Assembly (NCBI RefSeq): GCF_947493875.1 | Contig: NZ_CANLSU010000008.1 | Location: 1 to 64,000 of the forward strand | Length of the DNA: 64,000 nucleotides | DNA from: an uncultured Marinococcus sp. | GTDB lineage: Bacteria > Bacillota > Bacilli > Bacillales > Marinococcaceae | Reading direction: 5' to 3' | In this document: piece by piece, positions 1 through 8,119 of the stretch | Layout of the letters: every line of letters starts with the position of its first letter | How positions within the stretch are numbered: position 1 is the first letter of the stretch | The notes under the pieces: model-generated | The model's input: the letters and a program-made list of their open reading frames with translations, nothing else | The model's database searches: none | What the model was told of the DNA's origin: nothing | Made by a program: the position numbers and the translations under genes

Positions 1-419
1 GTCTGGGTCATGTTGGAAATGGTCTGCGGCGTGTAATGATGGCCGTACATGCGTTCGAGGAGATCGGCGATCTCCGCGGTAGTGACGCCCTTGTGGTACA
101 TATGCATCACAAACGCTTCCAGCGTGTCGTTCGTCCGTTTGTACGGCGCGACCGTCTGTTGGTGAAAGTCTCCGTTCCGGTCCCGGGGGATCGCCAGCGA
201 CAGCTCTCCAAATTCGGTTTTCAGCGTGCGTTCGTACGTGCCGTTGCGGGAATTGCCAGAACCAATGCCGGAGGCATCGTATTTGTCGTAATCCAGAAAG
301 GACGTTAATTCGGTTTGAAGCAGCTGGTTGACGGCGTGTTCCAGGTGAGATCGAAAGATCTCGTTCACGTCCTGATGTTGGACTAGAGCGTGAGCAATAT
401 CTGTAGTAAAATCATTCAT
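1..419 (-). CDS. IS256-family (Mutator) transposase, N-terminal part
   Basis: DDE transposase that would cut and join the ends of its own IS. About 139 N-terminal residues are visible; the gene runs off the left edge. The protein starts MNDFTTDIAHALVQHQDV, followed by segments typical of the family: a DYDKYDASGIGSGNSRNG stretch, IPRDRNGDF, and LLERMYGHHYTPQTISN just before the edge. The catalytic DDE residues lie outside the window. The start is the ATG at 417-419, which follows an A/G-rich stretch (GAAAAGAGGACTTCCCT on the minus strand). Whether the element is intact cannot be told from here. Confidence 0.85.
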   Translation of the reverse strand, partial: MNDFTTDIAHALVQHQDVNEIFRSHLEHAVNQLLQTELTSFLDYDKYDASGIGSGNSRNGTYERTLKTEFGELSLAIPRDRNGDFHQQTVAPYKRTNDTLEAFVMHMYHKGVTTAEIADLLERMYGHHYTPQTISNMTQ

Positions 420-523
420 AGGGAAGTCCTCTTTTCTATGGATGTGGTCGGTAACTTCATTCTACTAGAAAAGGACTTCCTTTTTTCTTGTTCGCTCGTT
501 TACACAAAATATTTTACGCTCTC
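1..523 (-). mobile_element. IS256-family insertion sequence, end fragment (transposase start plus terminal repeat)
   Basis: The right part of an IS256/Mutator-type element; the rest lies beyond the left edge. It contains the 5' end of a transposase gene (1-419, minus) and a non-coding end. The presumed terminal inverted repeat is about 498-523 (TTTACACAAAATATTTTACG is its core), which resembles the ends of other Gram-positive IS256 relatives. Directly after it the reading frame of an IstB protein resumes (GAAGCGAATCTATTC), so the boundary is about 523. An inverted repeat (GGAAGTCCT at 423-431 with AGGACTTCC at 472-480) lies between the transposase start and the end. Confidence 0.75.
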
Positions 524-739
524 GAAGCGAATCTATTCTTTCACTTAATAAATGAATTGTATAATCAAACATCAATTATATTGACATCAAATAAAGGACC
601 AAGTGACTGGGGTGAATTATTGGGAGACCCAGCAATAACTGCAGCAATTTTGGATAGAATTATCCATCGTGCAGAAGTAATACAGTTATCAGGAGAAAGC
701 CTTCGATTAAAAAATCGAAGTACTATATTTGAAGGTTAA
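524..739 (+). pseudogene. istB: IstB-like ATPase (IS21 family helper), C-terminal fragment
   Basis: This is the last 72 or so residues of an IstB transposition helper, beginning at EANLFFHLINELYNQ and including TSIILTSNKGPSDWGE and GDPAITAAILDRIIHRAEVI, all recognisable IstB C-terminal motifs. The N-terminal AAA+ part is missing because the IS256-type element interrupts the gene at about 523; the other half, if present, lies beyond the left edge. Downstream, 739-790 looks like an IS21-type end (repeated TTCAA/TTAA motifs ending TGACAGTTACA), which fuses directly to a truncated methyltransferase gene. Confidence 0.8.
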
Positions 740-790
740 ACTGTTCAAAATTAATGAGCAAAAAGTGTTCAATTTAACTTGACAGTTACA
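740..790. mobile_element. IS21-type terminal region
   Basis: Non-coding end of the IS21-like element to which the istB fragment belongs. It carries two TGTTCAA-type repeats (about 742 and 766) and ends with ACTTGACAGTTACA; on the other strand the end reads TGTAACTGTCAAG, the TG...CA termini expected of IS21 elements. The next base begins host sequence that encodes a methyltransferase on the minus strand. Confidence 0.55.
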
Positions 791-1136
791 GAGCCTTCAT
801 CGGTTCTGGAATGGTACAAAAAACAAGCGTGGCTACAACTGAATCAAATGTATTATCCGCAAACGGAAGCTTTTCCGCTTTGACCAGATAGGTTTGAATA
901 GGGATACATGCTCTCTCCGTCCTTTTAAGTGCTCGTTCCTTCATCAAAGGGTTCGGTTCAATTGCATCTACCCGTGTTGCATCCAGATAGTGAGGAAAGT
1001 TCACTCCTGTACCTGAACCAACCTCCAGCACCCTTCCTACAGCCTGACTTACCAATGTTTTACGTATTTTCTTAAACTTAGTTTGTTCAAGCGGTCTCAT
1101 TAACAAATCATAAATAGATGGAAACCATTTTCCCAT
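791..1136 (-). pseudogene. Class I SAM-dependent methyltransferase, C-terminally truncated
   Basis: About 115 N-terminal residues of a Rossmann-fold methyltransferase. Motif I is clear (VLEVGSGTGVNF), followed by the acidic motif II region (VDAIEPNP) and a post-motif FDSVVATLVFCTIPEP segment. The frame then runs into the IS21-type end at 790 and stops at once, so the usual last 80-100 residues of this roughly 200-aa family are missing. The start ATG (1134-1136) is preceded by a GAGGTGA ribosome-binding site. Similar genes often sit near metal-resistance genes, but the substrate is unknown. Probably non-functional. Confidence 0.75.
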
Positions 1137-1240
1137 TCTTCATTCACCTCACCTCGGAAAGGAACTTCTCCAGAACTGGACATACCATGAGACATATTAC
1201 CTTGTGAATCGGAGGTTGATTCCTCGCTTGTATTTTGCTC

Positions 1241-1390
1241 GTTTTAATCATTCACTAAGACGACATCTGTTTCGATGGTGACATCCGTACCAGCTTTCTA
1301 TCGCAATACCCAATACCAAGATCGGATCCGGCTGATGCTGGGGCATTATTAAAGCCATCACCTATCATGGCTGCCTTTTCCCACTTTTCT
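1241..1390 (-). pseudogene. P-type metal ATPase remnant (ATP-binding hinge fragment)
   Basis: Translation of the minus strand gives AAMIGDGFNNAPA...SDLGIG, then after frameshifts GTDVTIETDVVLVND. This is a corrupted version of the conserved P-type ATPase segment [31 protein letters not shown]. At least one frameshift and the loss of key residues (VND is now FNN) show that it is dead. It is a third metal ATPase trace besides the two intact ones in the same cluster. No intact gene lies in 1137-1451. Confidence 0.7.
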
Positions 1391-1402
1391 TTAATTCTTT
1401 AC

Positions 1403-1444
1403 ATGACAAAGCTGATTTTCCAGTCAGAAAACCAGCTTTGTCAT
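1403..1444 (-). terminator. Intrinsic terminator of the copZ-copA transcript
   Basis: Perfect 12-bp inverted repeat ATGACAAAGCTG / CAGCTTTGTCAT with an 18-nt loop, directly downstream of the copZ stop codon on the minus strand. Confidence 0.65.
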
Positions 1445-1451
1445 TTTATAT

Positions 1452-1661
1452 TTAGGAACTAACATCATAGCCTTGATCTTCAACAGCTTCTTTTAGTGTC
1501 TCAACTTTTACTTTTGATTCCTCAAAAGTAACATCTACTTTGCCAGATTTTAAGTTAACTTCAGCTGCTGATACGCCATCTAATTCATTTAATGCACCTT
1601 CAACGGACATTTTGCAATGTCCGCATGTCATGCCTTGAACATCTAGAGTTTTTTGTCCCAT
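1452..1661 (-). CDS. copZ: Copper chaperone CopZ
   Basis: Small cytoplasmic Cu(I) chaperone (69 aa) that passes copper to the ATPase CopA and can load the repressor. It is a single HMA domain with the metal-binding GMTCGHC motif at residues 10-16 and the usual beta-alpha-beta-beta-alpha-beta length. It lies 34 bp downstream of copA on the same strand, preceded by AAAGGGGGTGAAAAAGC as ribosome-binding site, and is followed by a terminator, so it is the last gene of a csoR-copA-copZ operon as in Bacillus. Confidence 0.93.
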   Translation of the reverse strand: MGQKTLDVQGMTCGHCKMSVEGALNELDGVSAAEVNLKSGKVDVTFEESKVKVETLKEAVEDQGYDVSS

Positions 1662-1695
1662 GCTTTTTCACCCCCTTTAAAGGTTTTAGAAAAAG

Positions 1696-4086
1696 TTATA
1701 TCTTAACTCTCTTCAAGCGAAGGGAGTTAGAAACAACACTTACTGAACTTAATGCCATAGCTGCACCGGCAACCCATGGTGCAAGTAATCCAACTGCTGC
1801 AACCGGGATTCCTGCTGTGTTGTAGCCGAATGCCCAGAAGAGGTTTTGACGGATATTTCTAATTGTCGCATGGCTGATTTTAATGGCTTTCGGTATGAGC
1901 AATAGCTCCCCACCAAGAATCGTAATGTCAGCAGCTTCAATGGCCACTTCTGTACCAGTTCCAATGGCAATTCCAATATCGGCGATTGCAAGCGCAGGAG
2001 CATCATTTACCCCGTCCCCAACCATTCCAACCTTTTTACCTTGTAACTGAATTTCTTTTACTTTATCCGCTTTTTCTTCAGGCAATACTTGGGCTATTAC
2101 TTGATCAATTCCTACCTGCTTTGCAATTGCTTGTGCAGTTCGCTCGTTATCGCCTGTTAACATGATAACTTCCAAGCCTTCTTCTTGTAACTCTTTAATT
2201 GCTTGTGGTGCTGTTTCTTTAATCGTATCTGCAACGGCAACAATTCCGCGATACTTCCCATCAACAGCAATTAACATCGCTGTTTTTCCATCCACTTCAT
2301 AGTCGATCAATTCCTGCTCCGCACTACCAACATCAACTTGGTGATCTTGCATGAGTTTTCGATTTCCTACAAGAATGTTATTGCTGGAAATCGTAGCTTC
2401 GATACCATGACCAGGTATCGCATTGAAATCATCTACTTCACCTAACTCAATATCTTGTTCTGTTGCATAGGCAACAATCGCTTCTGCAAGTGGATGCTCG
2501 GAACCTTTTTCCGCACTAGCGAGTAATTGTAATGTCTCATCATCACCTGTAAAGTTTGTTACTTCAGGTTTTCCTTTTGTAATTGTTCCCGTTTTATCCA
2601 ACACGATTGCATTTAATGCATGGGTACGCTCGAGATGTTCTCCACCTTTAAAAAGAATGCCATTTTCTGCACCTTTTCCTGTGCCAACCATAATAGATGT
2701 TGGTGTTGCAAGGCCTAAAGCACAAGGACATGCAATCACAAGGACAGCAATCGCTGCGACTAAAGCAGGTTCAAATTGCCCAGGTTGGACAAACGCGATC
2801 CATACAGTAAATGTTAAAATGGCAATACCTACAACGATTGGTACGAAATAGCCGGAAATGACGTCGGCTAGTCGCTGGATTGGTGCTTTCGATCCCTGTG
2901 CATCCTCGACTACTTTCACAATCGATGCAAGTGCCGTATCTTTACCAACCTTCGTTGCATGCATTTCAATCGAACCGTTTTTGTTTATCGTTGAGCCGAT
3001 TACGCTAGCATCTACGTCTTTTTCAATCGGGATGGACTCCCCTGTAATCATCGATTCATCTACAGAGGTTCTTCCTTTTACAATCCTACCGTCCACAGGT
3101 ATTTTTTCTCCAGGTTTTACAACTAATCGATCACCAACGACAACTTCCTCAACTGGAGTCATGATTTCCTCGCCATTTCTTATCACGCGAGCTTCTTTTG
3201 CCTGTAAATTAAGCAAAGAAGATAGTGCATTCGTTGTCTGGCTTTTTGCTCTTGTTTCCAAATACTTCCCAAATAAAATCAACGTAATGATTACAGCACT
3301 TGTTTCAAAGTACAAATGCGGTTCGTACACTGGATTACCGATGGTCCTAAACGCTTCGAATAAACTATAGAAATATGCTGCACTCGTTCCTAATGCAACA
3401 AGTACATCCATGTTTGCCCCGCCATTACGAAGGTTCTTATATGCACCAACATAAAACTGCCAGCCGATAATAAATTGTACTGGTGTTGCGAGTGCAAATT
3501 GGAACCACGGATTCATGAATATATCCGGTATATTCATATTAAATAAATGAACCAACATGGTTACTATTAGCGGCGCAGTTAACACGGCTGAAACGATTAA
3601 TTTCGTCTTCATATTTTTAATTTCTTTTTCTTTATGCGTTTGCTTTTCTTCTGCTTCCGCTTTAAGTTGCGCATCATAACCCAATTTTTTGATTTTCTCA
3701 ATGATTCCTTTTGTATCTACGAGTCCTGGGTTATATTCTACAGATGCCGTTTCTGTTGTTAAGTTTACATTTGCAGATTTAACCCCGTCTTGCTTATTCA
3801 ATACCTTTTCAATACGGGTTGAACAGGCGGCACAGGTCATTCCAAAAACATCTAAATCTGTTTGTTCCATTAAAACGCCGTAGCCGACTTTTTCAATTTT
3901 ATTCGAAATATCTTCGATGGAGGTTTTCTCTGAATCATAGTCTACTGTTGCTTTTTCTGTCGTTAAATTAACCTGTGCATCTACTCCATCCATTTTATTT
4001 AAAACTTTTTCAATACGATTGGAACAAGCAGCACAGGTCATGCCTGTCACACCAAGTGTTGCATGGTTTGTTTCGGTTTCACTCAT
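1696..4086 (-). CDS. copA: Copper-exporting P1B-type ATPase CopA
   Basis: Membrane pump that exports Cu(I) using ATP (796 aa, normal length for Bacillus CopA). Two N-terminal HMA domains carry [13 protein letters not shown] (about residue 15) and [13 protein letters not shown] (about residue 83). The membrane metal site [10 protein letters not shown] is near residue 450, the phosphorylated aspartate in DKTGT near 497, the SEHPLAE motif of the N-domain further on, and [10 protein letters not shown] near 692. The C-terminal membrane pair NLFWAFGYN...[15 protein letters not shown] is complete. It lies between csoR and copZ, with an AGGAGGGAGC ribosome-binding site. Regulation is probably by CsoR from the promoter ahead of csoR. 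Confidence 0.96.
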   Translation of the reverse strand: MSETETNHATLGVTGMTCAACSNRIEKVLNKMDGVDAQVNLTTEKATVDYDSEKTSIEDISNKIEKVGYGVLMEQTDLDVFGMTCAACSTRIEKVLNKQDGVKSANVNLTTETASVEYNPGLVDTKGIIEKIKKLGYDAQLKAEAEEKQTHKEKEIKNMKTKLIVSAVLTAPLIVTMLVHLFNMNIPDIFMNPWFQFALATPVQFIIGWQFYVGAYKNLRNGGANMDVLVALGTSAAYFYSLFEAFRTIGNPVYEPHLYFETSAVIITLILFGKYLETRAKSQTTNALSSLLNLQAKEARVIRNGEEIMTPVEEVVVGDRLVVKPGEKIPVDGRIVKGRTSVDESMITGESIPIEKDVDASVIGSTINKNGSIEMHATKVGKDTALASIVKVVEDAQGSKAPIQRLADVISGYFVPIVVGIAILTFTVWIAFVQPGQFEPALVAAIAVLVIACPCALGLATPTSIMVGTGKGAENGILFKGGEHLERTHALNAIVLDKTGTITKGKPEVTNFTGDDETLQLLASAEKGSEHPLAEAIVAYATEQDIELGEVDDFNAIPGHGIEATISSNNILVGNRKLMQDHQVDVGSAEQELIDYEVDGKTAMLIAVDGKYRGIVAVADTIKETAPQAIKELQEEGLEVIMLTGDNERTAQAIAKQVGIDQVIAQVLPEEKADKVKEIQLQGKKVGMVGDGVNDAPALAIADIGIAIGTGTEVAIEAADITILGGELLLIPKAIKISHATIRNIRQNLFWAFGYNTAGIPVAAVGLLAPWVAGAAMALSSVSVVSNSLRLKRVKI

Positions 4087-4102
4087 GAATGCTCCCTCCT
4101 AA

Positions 4103-4405
4103 CTACTTGGAAAACTGCTTCAGTACACTCATTAATTCTTCAATCGTTTCCGCGCCTTCACCTTGTTTAATCGCATCACTGACACAATGGTTGATATGTC
4201 GTTCCGTGACTGCGAAACCTACATTTTTTAATGCGGATTGAATGGCGCTAATTTGTACTAAAATATCTACACAATAGCGATCCTCTTCCACCATTTTCTG
4301 TATTCCACGAACTTGACCTTCTATACGTTTTAAACGATTAATCATTTTTTCCTTTTCAGCTTCTGTTCTTGGGGTACTTGGGTGATCACGTAAGAATTTA
4401 TCCAA
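4103..4405 (-). CDS. csoR: Copper-sensing repressor CsoR
   Basis: DUF156-family all-helical repressor that leaves its operator when it binds Cu(I). The conserved ligand set is visible: Cys in EEDRYCVDIL, then His and Cys in TERHINHC. The KMINRLKRIEGQVRGIQKM segment is the family's DNA-binding basic helix. I chose the TTG at 4403-4405 as start because AAGGAAGTGA lies at the right distance upstream; a longer frame from 4450 would begin inside the promoter and operator. This gives 100 aa. It heads the copA-copZ operon and lies downstream of its own operator. Confidence 0.9.
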   Translation of the reverse strand: MDKFLRDHPSTPRTEAEKEKMINRLKRIEGQVRGIQKMVEEDRYCVDILVQISAIQSALKNVGFAVTERHINHCVSDAIKQGEGAETIEELMSVLKQFSK

Positions 4406-4435
4406 ATGAATCACTTCCTTTTCTTTTATACTTAT

Positions 4436-4464
4436 GCTATACCCCCGCATGGTATATTTGTCAA
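4436..4464 (-). promoter_or_regulatory. Promoter and CsoR operator of csoR-copA-copZ
   Basis: On the minus strand TTGACA (4459-4464), a 17-bp spacer and TATAGC (4436-4441) form a sigma-A promoter. The spacer holds the palindrome ATACCATGCGGGGGTAT (4439-4455), which matches the GC-centred CsoR operator of Bacillus copA promoters. A repressor bound here would cover the promoter. Confidence 0.8.
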
Positions 4465-4569
4465 CAAAAAAATCAGGAAAAAGTTAAATTACACCTTTTT
4501 CATAATTACCATACTAGCTAGGGGGGGATTTAGCCAAAAATACTCTCGCTCTAATCATAATGATATTAG

Positions 4570-4848
4570 CTATCCTACATTTAGCAGCCTTTTTATTTCA
4601 TCCTTATTCCTTTCAAACCCAATCATACTTTTTGGCTTTCTCACCAACCTCAAAAGGGATGGATCAGAAAATACAAGTGCTGGTACGATTCTATTTCCCG
4701 TTATCTTTATAAGATCTTTTTCTTTTGATGGTTGTTTTGCCAAATCATATTGCTTGTGCGGAATATGATGACCTTCCAAGAATTTTTTCAGGTCCTGGCA
4801 ATCCGAACAAGTAGGTCTCGTGTAGATTTCCAAATGATATTTAGCCAT
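4570..4848 (-). CDS. Glutaredoxin-like protein
   Basis: Small thioredoxin-fold protein (92 aa) with the redox motif CSDC at residues 14-17 after the strand MAKYHLEIYTRPT, and the cis-proline region IVPALVF near residue 55. Glutaredoxin-family proteins reduce disulfides; here its place between the CopB-type ATPase and csoR suggests protection of thiols or metal handling under copper stress, which is inference. It has a strong GGGGGGAGAG ribosome-binding site. A possible CsoR-like half operator (TACCATACTAG...GGGGG near 4508) lies downstream of it, ahead of csoR's promoter. Confidence 0.75.
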   Translation of the reverse strand: MAKYHLEIYTRPTCSDCQDLKKFLEGHHIPHKQYDLAKQPSKEKDLIKITGNRIVPALVFSDPSLLRLVRKPKSMIGFERNKDEIKRLLNVG

Positions 4849-4912
4849 CTCTCTCCCCCCTATTGCTTATTCTTTTACTTCTATAATAAACTCCATGTCT
4901 TCTTCGAAAAGA

Positions 4913-4948
4913 TCTAGCGTGAGTTTACTACAATAACCTCACGCTAGA
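4913..4948 (-). terminator. Intrinsic terminator after the CopB-type ATPase gene
   Basis: Inverted repeat TCTAGCGTGAG / CTCACGCTAGA, 11-bp stem, followed on the minus strand by ATCTTTTC and on the plus strand by GTTTTACTTT, so it may work in both directions. Confidence 0.65.
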
Positions 4949-4981
4949 GTTTTACTTTAAATAGCTGTTTGATGACATTAC

Positions 4982-7090
4982 TTAAGCTTTTAATAGTTTT
5001 GCATTTATCGCAACAATAATGGTACTCAAACTCATCAATACTGCCCCTACTGCAGGACTTAGTACAATGCCAATCGGCGCTAGGACACCTGCTGCGAGTG
5101 GTATGGCAAAAATATTATAACCTGTCGCCCACCAGAGATTCTGGACCATTTTCCGATAGGTTTTTTTCGATAAATCCATTAGTGCCACAACATCATTCGG
5201 GTTGCTTTTCACAAGCACCACATCAGCTGTTTCCATTGCTACATCCGTACCTGCGCCAATAGCAATTCCCAAATCAGCTGTAGCAAGTGCCGGCGCATCA
5301 TTCACACCATCACCCGTCATAGCAACCTTCCAGCCTTTTGCTTGTATTTGTTTCACCTGATTCGCTTTGTCATCCGGTAAAACTTCTGCATAGACTTCAT
5401 CGATACCCAGTTGTTTTGCTACCCAGTTTGCAACCTTTTTATTGTCTCCTGTTAGCATAATGGAATGTATTCCATTTTCCTTCAGGGTTGAAATAGCTTC
5501 TTTTGCTGTTTCACGAACGATATCTGCTAACGCGATCATCCCGATCAATTCATCTTCAAGCAGAACAAATACGACGGTCTTTCCTTCTTCTGACATTTCA
5601 TTAAACAACTGCTGATCGTAACTAAAATTATTATCACTTACATAACCCGGACTGACAACATTTACTTTTCTTCCGTCCACTTTCCCTTGAATTCCTTTTC
5701 CTGTTATCGACTCGAAATCAGTTAATTTTCCTAAAGCAACCTCTTGTTCTTTCGCTTCCTTCACAATCCCGGTTGCTATCGGATGTTCAGAGTTTTGTTC
5801 TACAGTGGATGCATATTTTAAAAGATCTCCTTCGTTATATCCCTCACTAGGCACGATATTAGTTACACCAAATTCACCTTTTGTCAGTGTACCTGTTTTG
5901 TCAAAAACAACCGCATTTAAATTACGTGCCCCTTCAAAATTAGCACGGTTCCGAATTAGCAATCCTTTTTTGGCAGAAATAGATGTAGAAACTGCTACAA
6001 CAAGAGGTGCTGCTAACCCGAGTGCATGCGGACAAGTAATAACCATAACGGTAACCATCCGTTCAATGGCAACATCAAAAGAGTACCCCAAGAGCAACCA
6101 AATAAATAAGGTTGCAAAACCAGCAGCTAGTGCAAGGTAAAATAACCACTTAGCCGCGCGGTTCGTCAAATCCTGTGTTCTGGATTTTGATTCCTGTGCT
6201 TCCTTTACCATTGTAATAACCTGTGATAAATAGGAATCTTCCCCTGTTTTTTCAACCTTTACGGTAAGAGAGCCTTCCTTATTAATCGATCCGCCGATGA
6301 CTTCATCACCTTTATTTTTTTCAACCGGAACAGATTCCCCCGTAAGCATAGATTCATCAATAGCCGAATTCCCATCAATAATCGTTCCGTCTACAGGGAT
6401 CTTTTCGCCCGGTTTTATAAGTACCCTGTCATTATTTCCCAACTCCGATAATGGGACATCCTGTACTTGATCATTATCATCTAATCGATGTGCTTCGTTT
6501 GGCATAAGTTTCACCAGCTGTTCAAGCGCGTTGGATGCACCCATCACAGACCGCATTTCAATCCAGTGACCGAGTAACATAATGTCAACCAATGTAGCCA
6601 GTTCCCAGAATAGCTGACTGCCTTCCCAGCCGAATACAACCATGGTGCTGTATCCGTACGCTATAGTAATCGCAAGCGCAATGAGTGTCATCATTCCAGG
6701 GTTCTTATCTTTCAACTCACTGATTCCGCCTGTTATAAATGGCCAGCCACCATAGAAAAATACTACGGTTGATAATGCAAATAAAATATACATATCACCA
6801 ATGAAACGCCAATCAACTCCCATGAAATCTTGAATCATAGGTGATAAAGCGAGAATTGGAATGGTAAAAATTAAAGAAATAAAGAATCGTTTCTTGAAAT
6901 CTCCAATCATATCTCCATGATCATGGTGCCCATGACCTCCGTGGCCGCCATGGTCATGTCCCCCGTGACTGTCATGGTCATGAGCATGACTTTGATGACT
7001 GTCATGGCTATGTTCTTCACCATCATGATGGTCATGGTTATGGTGGTTGTGTTCGCTATGCTTATGTTTTTCGTCCTCATGTTTTGCCAT
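4982..7090 (-). CDS. copB: CopB-type heavy-metal P1B ATPase with histidine-rich N-terminus
   Basis: Membrane metal exporter of the CPH class (Cu(II)/Cu(I)/Ag-type, as in Enterococcus CopB). The N-terminus has a long His/Asp run, roughly residues 4-65 (repeats such as HNHHNHDHHDG), in place of HMA domains. The membrane site is CPHALGLAAP near residue 353, DKTGTLTKGEF near 400, SEHPIATG, and [10 protein letters not shown] near 593. I start at the ATG 7088-7090 because AGAAGGAGTGAT precedes it; a frame open to 7141 has no such site. 702 aa. It has its own promoter with a CsoR-like operator, so it is likely copper-induced together with copA. Confidence 0.92.
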   Translation of the reverse strand: MAKHEDEKHKHSEHNHHNHDHHDGEEHSHDSHQSHAHDHDSHGGHDHGGHGGHGHHDHGDMIGDFKKRFFISLIFTIPILALSPMIQDFMGVDWRFIGDMYILFALSTVVFFYGGWPFITGGISELKDKNPGMMTLIALAITIAYGYSTMVVFGWEGSQLFWELATLVDIMLLGHWIEMRSVMGASNALEQLVKLMPNEAHRLDDNDQVQDVPLSELGNNDRVLIKPGEKIPVDGTIIDGNSAIDESMLTGESVPVEKNKGDEVIGGSINKEGSLTVKVEKTGEDSYLSQVITMVKEAQESKSRTQDLTNRAAKWLFYLALAAGFATLFIWLLLGYSFDVAIERMVTVMVITCPHALGLAAPLVVAVSTSISAKKGLLIRNRANFEGARNLNAVVFDKTGTLTKGEFGVTNIVPSEGYNEGDLLKYASTVEQNSEHPIATGIVKEAKEQEVALGKLTDFESITGKGIQGKVDGRKVNVVSPGYVSDNNFSYDQQLFNEMSEEGKTVVFVLLEDELIGMIALADIVRETAKEAISTLKENGIHSIMLTGDNKKVANWVAKQLGIDEVYAEVLPDDKANQVKQIQAKGWKVAMTGDGVNDAPALATADLGIAIGAGTDVAMETADVVLVKSNPNDVVALMDLSKKTYRKMVQNLWWATGYNIFAIPLAAGVLAPIGIVLSPAVGAVLMSLSTIIVAINAKLLKA

Positions 7091-7173
7091 TAATATCACT
7101 CCTTCTAAATTATTTTGTTTGTCCTTCCATATGTTGCACAAATATCCATTCCTTATTTCTAATATATCATACT

Positions 7174-7189
7174 ATACCCATGTATGGTA
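7174..7189 (-). promoter_or_regulatory. CsoR-like operator ahead of the CopB-type ATPase
   Basis: The palindrome ATACCCATGTATGGTA (TACCATACATGGGTAT on the minus strand) matches the arms of the operator ahead of csoR. It sits about 85-100 bp upstream of the copB start. Confidence 0.65.
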
Positions 7190-7216
7190 ATTTTAATATT
7201 AAAGAATTAATTATAA

Positions 7217-7825
7217 TTAAGTGTTTTCTTTTTCGTATCGTTTAACCATTCGATAATACGTGGTTTTATTGACGTTCACCCGCTTGGCAGCTTCTACCGC
7301 CGTGATTTTTCCCTGTTTCCACTGATGATAGACGTCCACAAAATGCTCATCGAGAGGGGCCTGCGGTCGCCCCAGCTTCACGCCTTTACGTTGGGCCGAA
7401 TCAATCCCTTCGCGTTGCCGCTGGCGAATGCGCGTGCGCTCTTCTTCCGCAATCCAGGACAAAATCTGCAGGACCATATCGACAATGAATGTGCGCATGG
7501 AATCATTTTGTTCCCGAGTATCTAAAAGCGGCATATCCAACACCACAATGTCGCACTGCATTGTTTTTGTCAGCTCGTTCCATTCCTGCAAAATCTCGTC
7601 TTTGTTTCGACCAAATCGGTCCAGCGAATGAATGGTCAGCACGTCCCCTTTACGGAGAATGCGTTTTAATAATTGATACTGTTCGCGCTCGAAATTTTTT
7701 CCACTCACGTGATCCACAAAAATATCCCGTTCCAGAATGCCGGCTTCTTTCATCGCATCCATTTGACGAGCTTCATTTTGGTCGCGGCTGCTGACGCGTA
7801 TGTATCCATAATTCCGATTATCCAT
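7217..7825 (-). CDS. Serine recombinase (resolvase/invertase family)
   Basis: Site-specific recombinase of 202 aa, the usual resolvase length. Catalytic domain: YGYIRVSSRDQNEARQ with the nucleophilic serine at about residue 12-13, then the GD-LTIHSLDRFGRN motif near residues 60-75. The long E helix follows (EEERTRIRQRQREGI), and a C-terminal helix-turn-helix VEAAKRVNVNKTTYYRMVKRY binds DNA. The ATG at 7823-7825 has an AAGGAG site. Probable role is resolution of plasmid multimers or transposon cointegrates. A res-like repeat region lies directly upstream. Confidence 0.9.
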   Translation of the reverse strand: MDNRNYGYIRVSSRDQNEARQMDAMKEAGILERDIFVDHVSGKNFEREQYQLLKRILRKGDVLTIHSLDRFGRNKDEILQEWNELTKTMQCDIVVLDMPLLDTREQNDSMRTFIVDMVLQILSWIAEEERTRIRQRQREGIDSAQRKGVKLGRPQAPLDEHFVDVYHQWKQGKITAVEAAKRVNVNKTTYYRMVKRYEKENT

Positions 7826-7884
7826 GATCGGTCGACTCCTTGCTCGTTAACATAGTCATTTCATCTATTTAGTGTATCAAAAAA

Positions 7885-7985
7885 GCCGTGCCAATTATAC
7901 AACGTGGCAAAAATAGCAATTGGATATTTTGCCACGCTTATAACTCCTTGATGTGTATGATTTCAACGCGTGGCGAAAAGTCTAC
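7885..7985. promoter_or_regulatory. Possible res site of the adjacent resolvase
   Basis: The intergenic region holds repeated GTGGC(A/G)AAAA motifs in both orientations: GCCGTGCCA (about 7885), CGTGGCAAAAA (7903), TTTTGCCACGC (7927), and GCGTGGCGAAAAG (7968). Three clustered inverted subsites just upstream of a resolvase gene is the normal layout of a res site. Nothing else is seen in 7826-8119 apart from the promoter region of the next gene. Confidence 0.5.
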
Positions 7986-8119
7986 CTTTTTCAACGATTA
8001 GAAGGAACTTTATTACAATAAAAGTAGTGGAAAGTATTTCAATATTATATACGTATTTTGAATTTTATGAAAAAATAGTAAGAGGTAATAATTACATTAA
8101 TTTCTAAGGGGGAAGTTTT

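Noticed and set aside
4406..4450. Longer CsoR start at 4450
   Set aside because: It would place the coding start within the -10/operator region; the TTG at 4405 has a good ribosome-binding site.
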